Assembly: GCF_030824435.1 (NCBI RefSeq)
Contig: NZ_JAVBXS010000020.1
Location: forward strand, 124,001-188,000
Length of the DNA stretch: 64,000 bases
Direction of reading: 5' to 3'
Origin: Rheinheimera sp.
Lineage (GTDB): Bacteria > Pseudomonadota > Gammaproteobacteria > Enterobacterales > Alteromonadaceae
In this document: in pieces, positions 30,164 through 38,804 of the stretch
Position numbering within the stretch: the stretch's first letter is position 1
Layout: every line of letters begins with the position of its first letter
The notes under the pieces: generated by a model
Told to the model about the DNA's origin: nothing
Seen by the model: only the letters and a program-made list of their open reading frames with translations
Databases searched by the model: none
Position numbers and translations under genes: made by a program

Positions 30164-30303
30164 CAGCCTCTCTGGTCGATTATTTAATAACCGGTTGTTT
30201 TACAACGATCTGTATTCAATTGGTGACTAAATGTAATGGCGCTGGCATCCAAAGTGGGCTGTCGTTTAAGCTGCGGCTTATATTCAAATCCGGAGTAAGC
30301 CCA

Positions 30304-31083
30304 ATGCAGAAAAAAACCGCCCCAGTACTGGCCTGTCTGGCCGCAGCCATCACCTTTGTTTGTGCCCCTGTCAGCGCAACAGTGGTGCTGGTAAAAACCA
30401 GTCTGGGTGATTTTGAAGTGAATCTGTTTGATCAAACCACACCAGCCACAGTCAATAATTTCCTGGCTTATGTCAAAAATGGCAGTTATCAAAACACCAT
30501 TTTTCATCGCAGTGTCAAAGGTTTTGTATTGCAAGGTGGTGGTTTTCGCTTCAGCGGAGACAACAATGCACCTTTTACCGCAGTGCCACAGCTGGCTCCA
30601 GTGGTGAACGAACCTAAGTTGTCGAATGTGCGTGGCACCATCGCCATGGCTAAAATTGGCGGCAATGCCAACAGCGCCACCAACCAGTGGTTTATTAATT
30701 TAGGTGACAACAGCGCCAATCTCGATTTACAAAACGGTGGTTTTACCGTTTTTGGTCAGGTGACGGGCACCGGCATGGAAATCATAAACGCTATCAGCGC
30801 TCTGCCAAACAATCTAAATACCAATTACCCGGAAGTACCACTGCGTAACTACACTGCAGCCGATGGCACCGCCAAAACACCGGTAACCAGCAACAATCTG
30901 GTGACTATTGAAAGCATCACTGTAATTAATGCCGAAGTGAACACAGCCGCCGGTCTTACACCAAAAGCCAATACACTGATCACTTCACAACCGCCAAGCA
31001 GTGGCGGCTCTTCAGGTGGTAGTTTGGGCTGGTTCAGTCTGTTGGCTGCTGCCCTGCTGGTATGGCGTCGCCGCGCCGTTTAA
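30304..31083 (+). CDS. Secreted cyclophilin-type peptidyl-prolyl isomerase with GlyGly-CTERM tail
   Basis: 259 residues from ATG 30304, which follows GGAG. Signal peptide about 1-24. Cyclophilin domain about 25-210 with VNNFLAYVKNGSYQNTIFHR, GFVLQGGGF and NSATNQWFINLGDN, so a proline isomerase for envelope or exported proteins. After a spacer (212-235) the C-terminus is [13 protein letters not shown]-hydrophobic-WRRRAV: a Gly-rich motif, a membrane helix and a basic end, that is a GlyGly-CTERM signal. In known systems such tails are cut by rhombosortase and the proteins go to the cell surface by type II secretion. No rhombosortase is in the window. Confidence 0.9.
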   Translation: MQKKTAPVLACLAAAITFVCAPVSATVVLVKTSLGDFEVNLFDQTTPATVNNFLAYVKNGSYQNTIFHRSVKGFVLQGGGFRFSGDNNAPFTAVPQLAPVVNEPKLSNVRGTIAMAKIGGNANSATNQWFINLGDNSANLDLQNGGFTVFGQVTGTGMEIINAISALPNNLNTNYPEVPLRNYTAADGTAKTPVTSNNLVTIESITVINAEVNTAAGLTPKANTLITSQPPSSGGSSGGSLGWFSLLAAALLVWRRRAV

Positions 31084-31129
31084 CAGTTCTGCGTCAGTGA
31101 CCGGTGGCACGCAGAGATTGCGTTGGTAC

Positions 31130-31351
31130 TTATTCCGGCTCCCGGTCACTTTTTTCCCCAGCCAGCTTTTCCTCAGCCAGGTTTTTTGTCAGTTTGCTCA
31201 GGCAAGTTTCACAATAACAATAGCTACCTGATGGCAACCCAGCGCGCTCAGCCAGCCCAAAAGGCAAGCGGAAACACCAGCAACTTTCAGGCGCAGCCCC
31301 TGCTGTTATTGCACATTGATTTTCCGCACCACAGCCAGGACAAATATTCAC
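31130..31351 (-). CDS. Cysteine-rich CWC-family small protein
   Basis: 73 residues. I place the start at GTG 31351, which overlaps the benE-like stop by 4 nt (GTGA) behind GGGGCGG; the frame is open further upstream inside that gene. The sequence has CPGCGAENQCA, a central CWCF and CYCETCL, the paired-cysteine pattern of the Cys_rich_CWC family (PF14375). Probably binds zinc. Function unknown in the family. Confidence 0.78.
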   Translation of the reverse strand: MNICPGCGAENQCAITAGAAPESCWCFRLPFGLAERAGLPSGSYCYCETCLSKLTKNLAEEKLAGEKSDREPE

Positions 31352-32547
31352 AGTCCGCCCCGGCGCCAGTTCAGCAATAACATCGTTAAAACCCCCACAA
31401 CTAAACCCCAAAAGGCTGAGGCAATACCAAAAAAGCTCACACCTGAAGCCGTCACCAAAAATGTCAGCATAGCGGCGTCTCGGTGAGGTGTATCAGCACT
31501 GGCGATAGCCAGATTAGCGGCAATAGTGCCAAGCAGCGCAACACCTGCCACTGTCGCCACCAGAGCCTCTGGAAAAGCAGCAAAAAGTGCCACAACTGTA
31601 GCGCCGGCAAGGCCAGTCAGCAGGTAAAACACACCGGCGGCGATGCCGGCAGTGTAACGTTTTGTTGCATCAGGGTGAGCCTCAGGACCGCTACAAATTG
31701 CCGCAGTAATAGCAGCCAGATTAATAGAAAAATTACCAAAAGGGGCTGTCAGTATTGTGATAAAACCCGTCCAACTGAGCAGTGGCGACACCGGAACCTG
31801 ATAACCACTGGCACGAAGCACAGCCAGACCCGGAATATTCTGTGACGTCATAGTTACCAGAAACAACGGAATACCCACACCTAACAAAGCTGGCAAAGAC
31901 CAGGAAGGCGTTATCCAGACTAACTCCACCCATCTGAGCTCGACCGTGGAAAAATCCAGTTGTGCACTGAGCAGGCAAAACAACAAGCCACCACAAAGCA
32001 CCAAAGGCACTGCATAACGCGGTATAAATCTTTTTGCCAATAAAAACAGCACTAACATCACTAGCACCAGCAAAGGTAAAGTCTGCATACTGCTGAAAAT
32101 GGCCAGGCCAAATTTTAATAAAATGCCGGCCAGCATAGCCGCTGCTATCGGCAGCGGAATACGACTGGCAACTTTGTCAAACCAGCCGCTGAGCCCAAGT
32201 AACAGAGTCAGCGCAGCACTGAATATAAAAACACCCACAGCTTGTGGCAATGTGACATCGGTCAGGCTGCTGGCCAACAAAGCTGCGCCCGGAGTGGACC
32301 AGGCCGTCAGCACTGGCGCTTTAAAATACCAGGAAAAACCAATACAGGTGATGCCCATCGCAAAACCCAAAACACCAATCCAGGAAGCCATCACCGCCTG
32401 ATCGGCACCAAAGGCACTGGCGGCCTGAAACACAATAGCCACTGAGCTGGCAAAACCAACCAGTACAGCGACAAAACCCGCAACGACAGCAGACAGACTC
32501 CAGTCGGTACTTTGCCTGTTTTTTTCCGGCATAAGCTGAGATCCCAT
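31348..32547 (-). CDS. BenE-like benzoate/H+ symporter
   Basis: 399 residues from ATG 32547 with AAGG upstream; an ATG at 32532 is also possible. About 12 hydrophobic helices. The BenE family pattern is seen in AVVAGFVAVLVGFASSVAIVFQAA, FKAPVLTAWSTPGAAL, VTMTSQNIPGLAVLRASGY and TAPFGNFSINLAAITAAICSGPEAHPD. BenE proteins import benzoate or related aromatic acids, but no catabolic genes lie nearby, so the substrate is open. The start lies 11 nt downstream of the GNAT stop (overlap region) and all three genes 32824-31130 look like one operon. Confidence 0.85.
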   Translation of the reverse strand: MGSQLMPEKNRQSTDWSLSAVVAGFVAVLVGFASSVAIVFQAASAFGADQAVMASWIGVLGFAMGITCIGFSWYFKAPVLTAWSTPGAALLASSLTDVTLPQAVGVFIFSAALTLLLGLSGWFDKVASRIPLPIAAAMLAGILLKFGLAIFSSMQTLPLLVLVMLVLFLLAKRFIPRYAVPLVLCGGLLFCLLSAQLDFSTVELRWVELVWITPSWSLPALLGVGIPLFLVTMTSQNIPGLAVLRASGYQVPVSPLLSWTGFITILTAPFGNFSINLAAITAAICSGPEAHPDATKRYTAGIAAGVFYLLTGLAGATVVALFAAFPEALVATVAGVALLGTIAANLAIASADTPHRDAAMLTFLVTASGVSFFGIASAFWGLVVGVLTMLLLNWRRGGL

Positions 32548-32557
32548 ATCGCTGGCC

Positions 32558-32824
32558 TTAACGCAAAAATTTGGCAACATACCAACAACTGGCAACTATT
32601 TGTAGCTGCCGGGCACGGGCCCAACTCAAACCTGCCCGCACCAGTTGTTCTGCCAGCCCCTGCCCGCGCGCTACTTCCGGCACAAAGGTGTGAGTAAAAT
32701 TTACCTGCATCGGCTTGCCCGCGGCATCAGTACTCAGCTGGTAGTCAAGCCGGGCTTGTTGTCCCTGAACATCCAATACAAAACACTGCTGCTCTGGCAG
32801 ATGACGAATAACAGCCTGACTCAT
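32558..32824 (-). CDS. YjdJ-like small GNAT acetyltransferase
   Basis: 88 residues. The whole protein is a compact GNAT_CG-type domain (PF14542, E. coli YjdJ): FTHTFVPEVARGQGLAEQLVRAGLSWAR holds the acetyl-CoA loop RGQGLA and VASCWYVAKFL ends the fold. Substrate unknown. First gene of an apparent operon with the BenE-like and CWC genes. Confidence 0.85.
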   Translation of the reverse strand: MSQAVIRHLPEQQCFVLDVQGQQARLDYQLSTDAAGKPMQVNFTHTFVPEVARGQGLAEQLVRAGLSWARARQLQIVASCWYVAKFLR

Positions 32825-33065
32825 AGCGGATCCTTAAATGATGATAAGTTAAATGCTTGTTCTGACAGAACTTCCACTTTACGCCGCAGCGTTGCAAAGT
32901 GCCAGCCTACAGACCACTCGCCAGATAGCAAAAGCCGGAGAACACCATCAAAGCCACAGTGCCAAACCGATAAAACAGCAGGCAAAACGATGTTTTCTTG
33001 TTAATCTACCAAAAATCTCAGAACACCGGCCCAAATGGCCCGGTTTACATTCAGGTGGAGTGGTT

Positions 33066-34247
33066 ATGACCAGCATTGGCACCCCGGCCAGCCCAGGCAG
33101 TACCAAAGTATTGCTACTTGGCGCCGGCGAGTTAGGTAAAGAAGTTTGTATTGAATTAAAACGTTATGGCTGTGAAGTAATAGCGGTAGACCGATATGTG
33201 AATGCGCCGGCCATGCAGGTTGCTGATCGCCATTATGTGATTTCGATGTTAAACGGTGCGGCTTTGCGTCAGCTGGTGATTAAAGAAAAACCCGATTTAA
33301 TAGTGCCTGAAATTGAAGCTATTGCCACCGCCACTTTACTGGAACTGGAGCAGGAAGGTTTTCAGGTGATCCCGAGTGCCCGTGCTGCACATCTGACGAT
33401 GAACCGGGAAGGCATCCGTCGCCTCGCGGCTGAAGAGCTGGCGTTGCCAACGTCCCGTTACCAGTTTGCTGATGATCACAACAGCTACCTCGCTGCAGTG
33501 GCCGCTATTGGTTACCCTTGTGTGGTCAAGCCGATAATGTCGTCCTCCGGCAAAGGCCAATCCGTGTTGAAATCGACCGCCGATGTTGAAGCCGCCTGGG
33601 CTTATGCTCAGGAAGGCGGCAGAGCCGGTAAAGGCCGGGTGATAGTGGAAGCCTTTGTTGATTTTGACTACGAAATTACCTTATTGACTGTGTGTTCCAT
33701 CAGCGGCACTCAGTTCTGCGCCCCTATCGGCCATCGGCAGGAAAAAGGCGATTATCGCGAATCATGGCAGCCACAAGCTATGTCTGAGGCTGCGCTTGCT
33801 AAAGCAGAAGATTATGCCCGTCGTATTACTGCATCTTTGGGTGGCCGTGGCGTTTTTGGTGTTGAGCTTTTTGTTAAAGGTGATGATGTCTGGTTCAGTG
33901 AAGTGTCGCCACGGCCACACGACACCGGCATGGTCACACTGATGTCGCAAAACCTGTCTGAGTTTGCATTACATGCCCGCGCTATTCTCGGTCTGCCCAT
34001 TCCGGCGATACGGCAGCTTGGTCCAACGGCTTCAGCGGTATTACTGGTGCAGGGACAATCACAACAGATGCGTTTTCATGGACTTGACCGCGCTCTGACT
34101 GAAGCAGATACTGAAATTCGTTTATTCGGAAAACCTGAAGTACAGGGTGAACGCCGACTTGGCGTTGCCCTGGCGCAGGCTGAAACTGTAGCGCTGGCCG
34201 TCAAAAAAGCTCTGAACGTGATCAGTCATATCAGAGTGGAGTTATAA
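33066..34247 (+). CDS. purT: Formate-dependent phosphoribosylglycinamide formyltransferase
   Basis: ATP-grasp enzyme that uses formate and ATP to formylate GAR in purine synthesis, an alternative to PurN. 393 residues from ATG 33066 (RBS AGGTGGAG), the E. coli length. The frame continues upstream to 32853 but that part has no family similarity. Motifs: [11 protein letters not shown] nucleotide-fold start, [26 protein letters not shown] for ATP binding, [29 protein letters not shown] near the metal site. No folate is needed for this route. Confidence 0.97.
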   Translation: MTSIGTPASPGSTKVLLLGAGELGKEVCIELKRYGCEVIAVDRYVNAPAMQVADRHYVISMLNGAALRQLVIKEKPDLIVPEIEAIATATLLELEQEGFQVIPSARAAHLTMNREGIRRLAAEELALPTSRYQFADDHNSYLAAVAAIGYPCVVKPIMSSSGKGQSVLKSTADVEAAWAYAQEGGRAGKGRVIVEAFVDFDYEITLLTVCSISGTQFCAPIGHRQEKGDYRESWQPQAMSEAALAKAEDYARRITASLGGRGVFGVELFVKGDDVWFSEVSPRPHDTGMVTLMSQNLSEFALHARAILGLPIPAIRQLGPTASAVLLVQGQSQQMRFHGLDRALTEADTEIRLFGKPEVQGERRLGVALAQAETVALAVKKALNVISHIRVEL

Positions 34248-34266
34248 CCGGACACAACTACTGCAA

Positions 34267-34357
34267 AGAGTTGATGGCAAACTTTGCCACTCTGCAGAGT
34301 TGTCTCCTACACTAAGAAACTGATAGTCAGCATCATTGTGCACTGAACTATCAGTTT
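34267..34357. promoter_or_regulatory. Palindromic sites ahead of the ParA gene (possible operator or centromere)
   Basis: Two structures lie between purT and the ParA gene. GGCAAA-C-TTTGCC (34276-34288) is a perfect palindrome, extended outward by AGAGT/ACTCT. AAACTGATAGT (34317-34327) and ACTATCAGTTT (34347-34357) form an 11 bp inverted repeat with a 19 bp gap. Similar repeats before partition genes serve as binding sites for the ribbon-helix-helix protein. Role is inference. Confidence 0.45.
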
Positions 34358-34418
34358 AACCTGCAGTTCTGCAGCAGCAGTGCTGAATTGTCGTGGTCGC
34401 AACGAAGAGGGAATGTGC

Positions 34419-35117
34419 ATGATTTTGTTAGTCGGTGGGGAAAAAGGCGGGAGTGGCAAAAGTTGTCTGGCCCAAAATATCGCCGTGTATTTTTCAACCC
34501 AGAAAAATGCCAACGTGATTCTGGTGGATTGTGATCCGCAGCGAACCACGTCTGATTGGGTGCAGGAACGTCACCTGTCACCGAACGTGCAATGGATCAA
34601 CTGTGTACAAATGTACGGCAAGATCCGTTATGAACTGAAGAGCCTTGAACACCACTATGACTATGTCATCGTCGACTGTGGTGGTCAGGATAGCGTGGCG
34701 CTGCGTTCCGCCATGTCGGTTGCGTCTCATGTATTGTTACCACTGCGGCCAAAACGCCGTGACTTAAAAACACTGGAACACTTAGAAGATTTAGTCAGCA
34801 ACTGTAATGTCGTGAACCCGGACATGATTGTTGCTTGTGTTCTGACCCAATGTCCGTCGCTACCAAATCAGGCCAATCGTATACTCGATGCCAAAGAAGT
34901 GGTACGCAGCTTTAATTTACGGGTTTTAAACGGCGTAACTTACAGCCGCAACATCTACGATGACAGCGAAGAAAAGGGCATGTCAGTGATGGACACTGAG
35001 CCGGATGGTAAAGCGGCTACCGAAATCAAAGACATTATTGTTGAACTGATGGCAATGAAGGCAATTCAAGAAGATGGCATTGACCGATCTGAAAAGAAAT
35101 TCAACACGATCGAATAA
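34419..35117 (+). CDS. ParA-family partition ATPase
   Basis: 232 residues from ATG 34419 with AGAGG upstream; ATG 34413 sits too close to the RBS. Deviant Walker A GGEKGGSGKS with the signature Lys9, then VILVDCDPQRT (Walker A' Asp) and DYVIVDCGGQD (Walker B). No N-terminal HTH, so it is of the short class Ib type of plasmid partition ATPases. It overlaps a ribbon-helix-helix gene by 44 nt. On a chromosome such a pair may be a plasmid remnant or a positioning system for another cargo. Confidence 0.85.
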   Translation: MILLVGGEKGGSGKSCLAQNIAVYFSTQKNANVILVDCDPQRTTSDWVQERHLSPNVQWINCVQMYGKIRYELKSLEHHYDYVIVDCGGQDSVALRSAMSVASHVLLPLRPKRRDLKTLEHLEDLVSNCNVVNPDMIVACVLTQCPSLPNQANRILDAKEVVRSFNLRVLNGVTYSRNIYDDSEEKGMSVMDTEPDGKAATEIKDIIVELMAMKAIQEDGIDRSEKKFNTIE

Positions 35118-35421
35118 ACGCGCTTTCACCGTGGAAGAATTTATTGCCGATGCTGAAAACTATGCGATGGGTATTCCCAAAATCGTAAGTGTCAGACAGG
35201 CACCGGAAGAAGATTCAGCAAACCTGCTGAGTCAGGGGCCAATGCGTCATGCAACTTTCACTTTAAGTGCCGAAGCGATTGAAGTGTTAAATGCACTGAG
35301 TAAAGAAACTGGCGTATCAAAATCAAAACTGATCCGCCAGCTTATTCTCAGCGTCAACGAGCAAAATCAAAGTGCCGCTGTTGGAGTTGGCAAGTCAGTG
35401 GTGGTTAAAAAGGTAGAATAA
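35074..35421 (+). CDS. Ribbon-helix-helix partner of ParA
   Basis: 115 residues, ATG 35074 behind AAGAAG. Residues 1-55 are basic and probably disordered. A ribbon-helix-helix fold runs about 58-93: the strand RHATFTLS, then AEAIEVLNALSKETGVSKSKLIRQLI. Ends in a Val/Lys-rich tail. The small centromere-binding proteins of class Ib par loci have this fold and position, so it probably binds the palindromes upstream and stimulates the ATPase. The basic N-terminus fits an arginine-finger tail, as in those proteins. Confidence 0.75.
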   Translation: MALTDLKRNSTRSNKRAFTVEEFIADAENYAMGIPKIVSVRQAPEEDSANLLSQGPMRHATFTLSAEAIEVLNALSKETGVSKSKLIRQLILSVNEQNQSAAVGVGKSVVVKKVE

Positions 35422-35439
35422 TACTGCGATGCGGTCTGA

Positions 35440-35802
35440 TTAATGCTTCAGACCGCTGCGGTTGTTTTCTATCACCCGGCACACCTGTTTAATGCTGTCG
35501 CCATAAAACTGCGGGTGAAATTGCTTTTCAATACAATAACGCTGATAAAACTCAAGAATATTCTCTGTGCTGCTGGCAACCTGCGCTAATTCAGCTTGTT
35601 GACCTTTGCCAAGATCGGCACCAATTTCAGCAAAACGTGTTGTAATTGCCCTGATACTCTGATCAGATTTTACTTTGCTGGCATTTTGGGTTGAGTCACT
35701 GAATTTGGCATAAAGTTGCTGTTTATAAGGCAGCAGTACCGGGTGGTCTGACAATGTTGCCAGAGCCAACACTAACACGATAAACCATAAGACTTTTTTC
35801 AT
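35440..35802 (-). CDS. Unknown membrane-anchored small protein
   Basis: 120 residues from ATG 35802 (AAGGTG upstream). An N-terminal hydrophobic segment (about 3-20) is a signal anchor or uncleaved signal; the rest is polar and likely helical, with two Cys (YCIEKQ and QVCRVIE) that could form a disulfide in the periplasm. Not recognised. Ends 18 bp from the convergent ribbon-helix-helix gene. Confidence 0.6.
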   Translation of the reverse strand: MKKVLWFIVLVLALATLSDHPVLLPYKQQLYAKFSDSTQNASKVKSDQSIRAITTRFAEIGADLGKGQQAELAQVASSTENILEFYQRYCIEKQFHPQFYGDSIKQVCRVIENNRSGLKH

Positions 35803-36178
35803 CACTACACCTTTTATTCCGGCACCTGCTTCTGTGCGCAACGCCCTATTCTACGCATAAAATGCTATGAACGAAATCCGGCACTATAGTTTGCTGTGGA
35901 TCACAACAAAGGACAACAACGGGTTGTCACCATTGTTGACACTTAACTGTCGTCAAAGTTTACATAACTTCAGCTGAACCTGCGCTTTATCAGCTGTTTA
36001 CCACAAGCCCAACTCTGGTACAAAACTTGCCTTTTAATAAAGCAGAATCAAGATACAACCCGGACTTGATCTACCGCAATGCAGGCAAGACCATGATCCA
36101 TCAGCATTTACTGCTATAATCGCCCCACAGTGCCGGACATCGACTATTCCGGCGCAGTTGCAGCATCAGAGGTACAGC
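35803..36178. other. 376 bp intergenic region upstream of ccoG
   Basis: No convincing gene. It contains GACAAC/GTTGTC inverted repeats near 35912-35928 and a TTGACA (35936-35941) followed after 17 bp by TTTACA, a weak forward promoter candidate. The right part holds the FNR-like site and TATAAT described separately. Confidence 0.4.
36066..36120 (+). promoter_or_regulatory. Possible FNR-dependent ccoG promoter
   Basis: TTGAT-CTAC-CGCAA (36066-36079) resembles the FNR/Anr box TTGAT-N4-ATCAA, with a degenerate right half. A perfect TATAAT (36115-36120) follows and there is no good -35. The centre lies about 54 bp before the expected start, which is not the classical -41.5 position. Oxygen control of ccoG is usual, so the site is plausible but unproven. 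Confidence 0.35.
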
Positions 36179-37597
36179 GTGGAACCACAACAAAAGCAAC
36201 AGGCAATCCCTATCAAAGTGGATATGCATAATCCTAAAGAGCAGAAAAACTACCCGGCACGGGACAGGATTTATGTGCGGGCTGTAAAAGGTTTGCATCA
36301 AAGATTACGCCGTAATATGGGCTTTATTTTTATGGGCTTGTTTATGTTATTGCCCTGGCTGCAGTTTGACGGCCATCAGGCTATTTTGCTCGATATTGGC
36401 GAACAGAAATTTAATATATTTGGTATGACCTTATGGCCACAAGACTTCACCATCATGGCCTGGATTTTTGTGATCGGCGCTTATGCGTTGTTTTTTGTTA
36501 CGACCTTTTATGGTCGGGTCTGGTGTGGTTATCTCTGTCCACAGACGGTCTGGACCTTTATTTTTATCTGGTTTGAAGAAAAAATTCAGGGCAGTCGTAA
36601 CAACAGGATGAAGCTGGACAAAGATCCCTGGTCAGCTTCCAAAGTGTTCAAAAAAGGCCTGACCCACTTCGCCTGGCTGGCGTTTTCGCTGTTAACTTCG
36701 TTGATTTTTGTTGGATATTTCACACCTGTTGATCAACTGTTTATCGACTTCTTCAGCTGGAATACCAGTTTCTGGGCTGTGGTTTCGGTATTGTTTTTTA
36801 TGGTTTGTACCTATGGCAATGCCGGCTGGATGCGGGAAATTATGTGCACCCACATTTGTCCTTATGCCCGCTTTCAGTCAGCCATGTTTGATAAAGATAC
36901 CTTTACCGTCACCTACGACACTGTGCGTGGTGAAAATAGGGGGCCAAGGTCACGCAAAGACACAGATTACAAAACTAAAGGCCTCGGCGACTGCATCGAC
37001 TGCAACCTCTGTGTGCATGTCTGCCCTACCGGTATTGATATCCGTAACGGTTTGCAATACGAGTGCATCAACTGTGGTGCCTGCATTGACGCCTGTGACG
37101 ACACCATGGACAAAATGGGGTACGCCAAAGGCCTGATTAGCTACACCACAGAACATAGTCTGGTTGGTAAAACCACCAAAGTAATACGGCCAAAATTGCT
37201 GGGTTATTTTGTGGTGTTGCTGGTTGTTTGCACAGCCTTTGCCTGGACACTCTGGACCAGAATGCCGGCCGAGCTTGACGTAGTGCGCGACAGGGGCAGT
37301 TTGTTCCGCGAAACGGATGAAGGGTTGATTGAAAACACCTACACCTTAAAAATCATTAACAAATCGCAGCAGGATCAAACCTTTGTGCTCAGTTTCACCG
37401 GGCTGGAACAAGCCAGCTGGATTGGTGAAACAGAAATCACTATCAAAGGCGGCGACACAGCCGGTATTCCAATCAGCCTGTCGCTGGACCCGGCAGATGC
37501 AAAAAAACCTGTGATGGATATTGAGTTTCAGGTGCGTGACAAAGATGAACCAGAAATTGAATTGACGCAGGGCAGCAAGTTTTTCGCCGGACGTTAA
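36179..37597 (+). CDS. ccoG: CcoG-type cytochrome cbb3 oxidase accessory protein
   Basis: 472 residues from GTG 36179, with GAGG at 36169-36172; a TTG at 36158 lacks an RBS. About five membrane helices surround two 4Fe-4S clusters of ferredoxin type: CIDCNLCVHVCPTG and CINCGACIDACDD. WCGYLCPQTVW and CTHICPYARFQ are further Cys-rich family motifs. The C-terminal periplasmic Ig-like domain (about 350-472) is FixG-like. CcoG is a membrane copper reductase needed for cbb3 oxidase assembly. The ccoNOPQ genes are not adjacent. Confidence 0.95.
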   Translation: MEPQQKQQAIPIKVDMHNPKEQKNYPARDRIYVRAVKGLHQRLRRNMGFIFMGLFMLLPWLQFDGHQAILLDIGEQKFNIFGMTLWPQDFTIMAWIFVIGAYALFFVTTFYGRVWCGYLCPQTVWTFIFIWFEEKIQGSRNNRMKLDKDPWSASKVFKKGLTHFAWLAFSLLTSLIFVGYFTPVDQLFIDFFSWNTSFWAVVSVLFFMVCTYGNAGWMREIMCTHICPYARFQSAMFDKDTFTVTYDTVRGENRGPRSRKDTDYKTKGLGDCIDCNLCVHVCPTGIDIRNGLQYECINCGACIDACDDTMDKMGYAKGLISYTTEHSLVGKTTKVIRPKLLGYFVVLLVVCTAFAWTLWTRMPAELDVVRDRGSLFRETDEGLIENTYTLKIINKSQQDQTFVLSFTGLEQASWIGETEITIKGGDTAGIPISLSLDPADAKKPVMDIEFQVRDKDEPEIELTQGSKFFAGR

Positions 37598-37700
37598 CAT
37601 TACAACACAGGAGCAGCGGCGCAAGCTGCTGCTCCGATAAAGCCATCGCAGTCTTGTGGATAGCCGGTTACACTGCACCCTGGTTGCAACGAGGTGTGCT

Positions 37701-38684
37701 ATGAGCGCCGCTTTTGATTTTTCTGAATTATCTCCCGATGTCATTCTTGATGCCTGTCAGCATTACGGTTTTTATGCTGAATCGGGCTTGCTGGCGTTAA
37801 ACAGCTACGAAAACCGCGTTTATCAGTTTAAAGCCGATGATGGTCAGCGTTATGTGGTGAAATTTTACCGGCCACAACGCTGGAGTCAGGCGCAAATACT
37901 GGAAGAACACCAGTTTGCGTTTGAGCTGGCCGCCGCCGAAATTCCGGTAGTAGCACCACTTTTAATTGATGGGCAATCGTTATTACCTTTTAAAGGTTAT
38001 CATTTTGCGGTATTCCCAAGCCGTGGTGGCCGGGCTTTAGAGCTTGATGACGACGAACAACTTTGCCAGCTGGGCCGGTTTTTAGGCCAGTTACATCAGC
38101 TTGGCAGCGCCAAAGCTTTTGTGCACAGGCCAACCTTGTCGGTGCAGGCTTTTATCAGCGATAGCCGCAGCTTTTTATTGCAACATGGCGAATTCAGCAA
38201 TCACACCGGCCAGCAACTTGACCAGTTGTTGCAACAGATAGAGTTGCTTTGTCAGCAACAATTTAAACCAAAAAATACCATTCGCTGCCATGGCGATTGC
38301 CACCCGGGCAACCTGTTTTACCATCAGCAACCTTTTTTTGTTGATCTGGATGACTGCCGGCAGGCACCTGCCATACAGGATTTATGGATGATGCTGGGCG
38401 GCGAAATACCGGAACAAAGACTGAGGCTGGAACTGCTGCTGGAAGAATATCAGCAGTTTTGTGATTTTGATTTTGCGGAACTAAAACTGATCGAAGCACT
38501 CAGAGCGATGCGGATGGTGCATTATATGGCGTGGCTTGCCAGACGCTGGACAGACCCTGCCTTCCCTTTGCATTTTCCCTGGTTTAATACCGAAGGATAC
38601 TGGCAACAACAGCTGGTGGTACTCCATGACCAGATTCATCGATTGCAGCAGCCGCCTTTGCAAATGTATCCGTATGATTATTAA
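37701..38684 (+). CDS. srkA: Stress response kinase A (YihE-like)
   Basis: 327 residues from ATG 37701, RBS GAGGTG. APH-type protein kinase fold: YENRVYQFKADDGQRYVVKFYRP supplies the ATP Lys, RCHGDCHPGNLFY the catalytic Asp and metal Asn, FFVDLDDC the DFG-like Asp. E. coli SrkA (YihE/RdoA) is a Ser/Thr kinase protecting against envelope stress and MazF-type death. As in E. coli it lies directly upstream of dsbA, supporting the assignment. Confidence 0.93.
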   Translation: MSAAFDFSELSPDVILDACQHYGFYAESGLLALNSYENRVYQFKADDGQRYVVKFYRPQRWSQAQILEEHQFAFELAAAEIPVVAPLLIDGQSLLPFKGYHFAVFPSRGGRALELDDDEQLCQLGRFLGQLHQLGSAKAFVHRPTLSVQAFISDSRSFLLQHGEFSNHTGQQLDQLLQQIELLCQQQFKPKNTIRCHGDCHPGNLFYHQQPFFVDLDDCRQAPAIQDLWMMLGGEIPEQRLRLELLLEEYQQFCDFDFAELKLIEALRAMRMVHYMAWLARRWTDPAFPLHFPWFNTEGYWQQQLVVLHDQIHRLQQPPLQMYPYDY

Positions 38685-38804
38685 TAGTTAAACGCCAAAG
38701 GTGAAAGCCGCTATACAGCCGAATTTACCTTGGTGTAAGCTGTGCGCCAGCGAATAGCCAGCGCACTGGCAATGGACAATAAAAAGTAACTCTGGAACTG
38801 AAAC

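Noticed and set aside
32980-33000. Possible PurR box ahead of purT (CAAAAC-GAT-GTTTTC)
   Set aside because: Spacing and bases deviate from the PurR consensus ANGCAANCGNTTNCNT; only a short inverted repeat remains.
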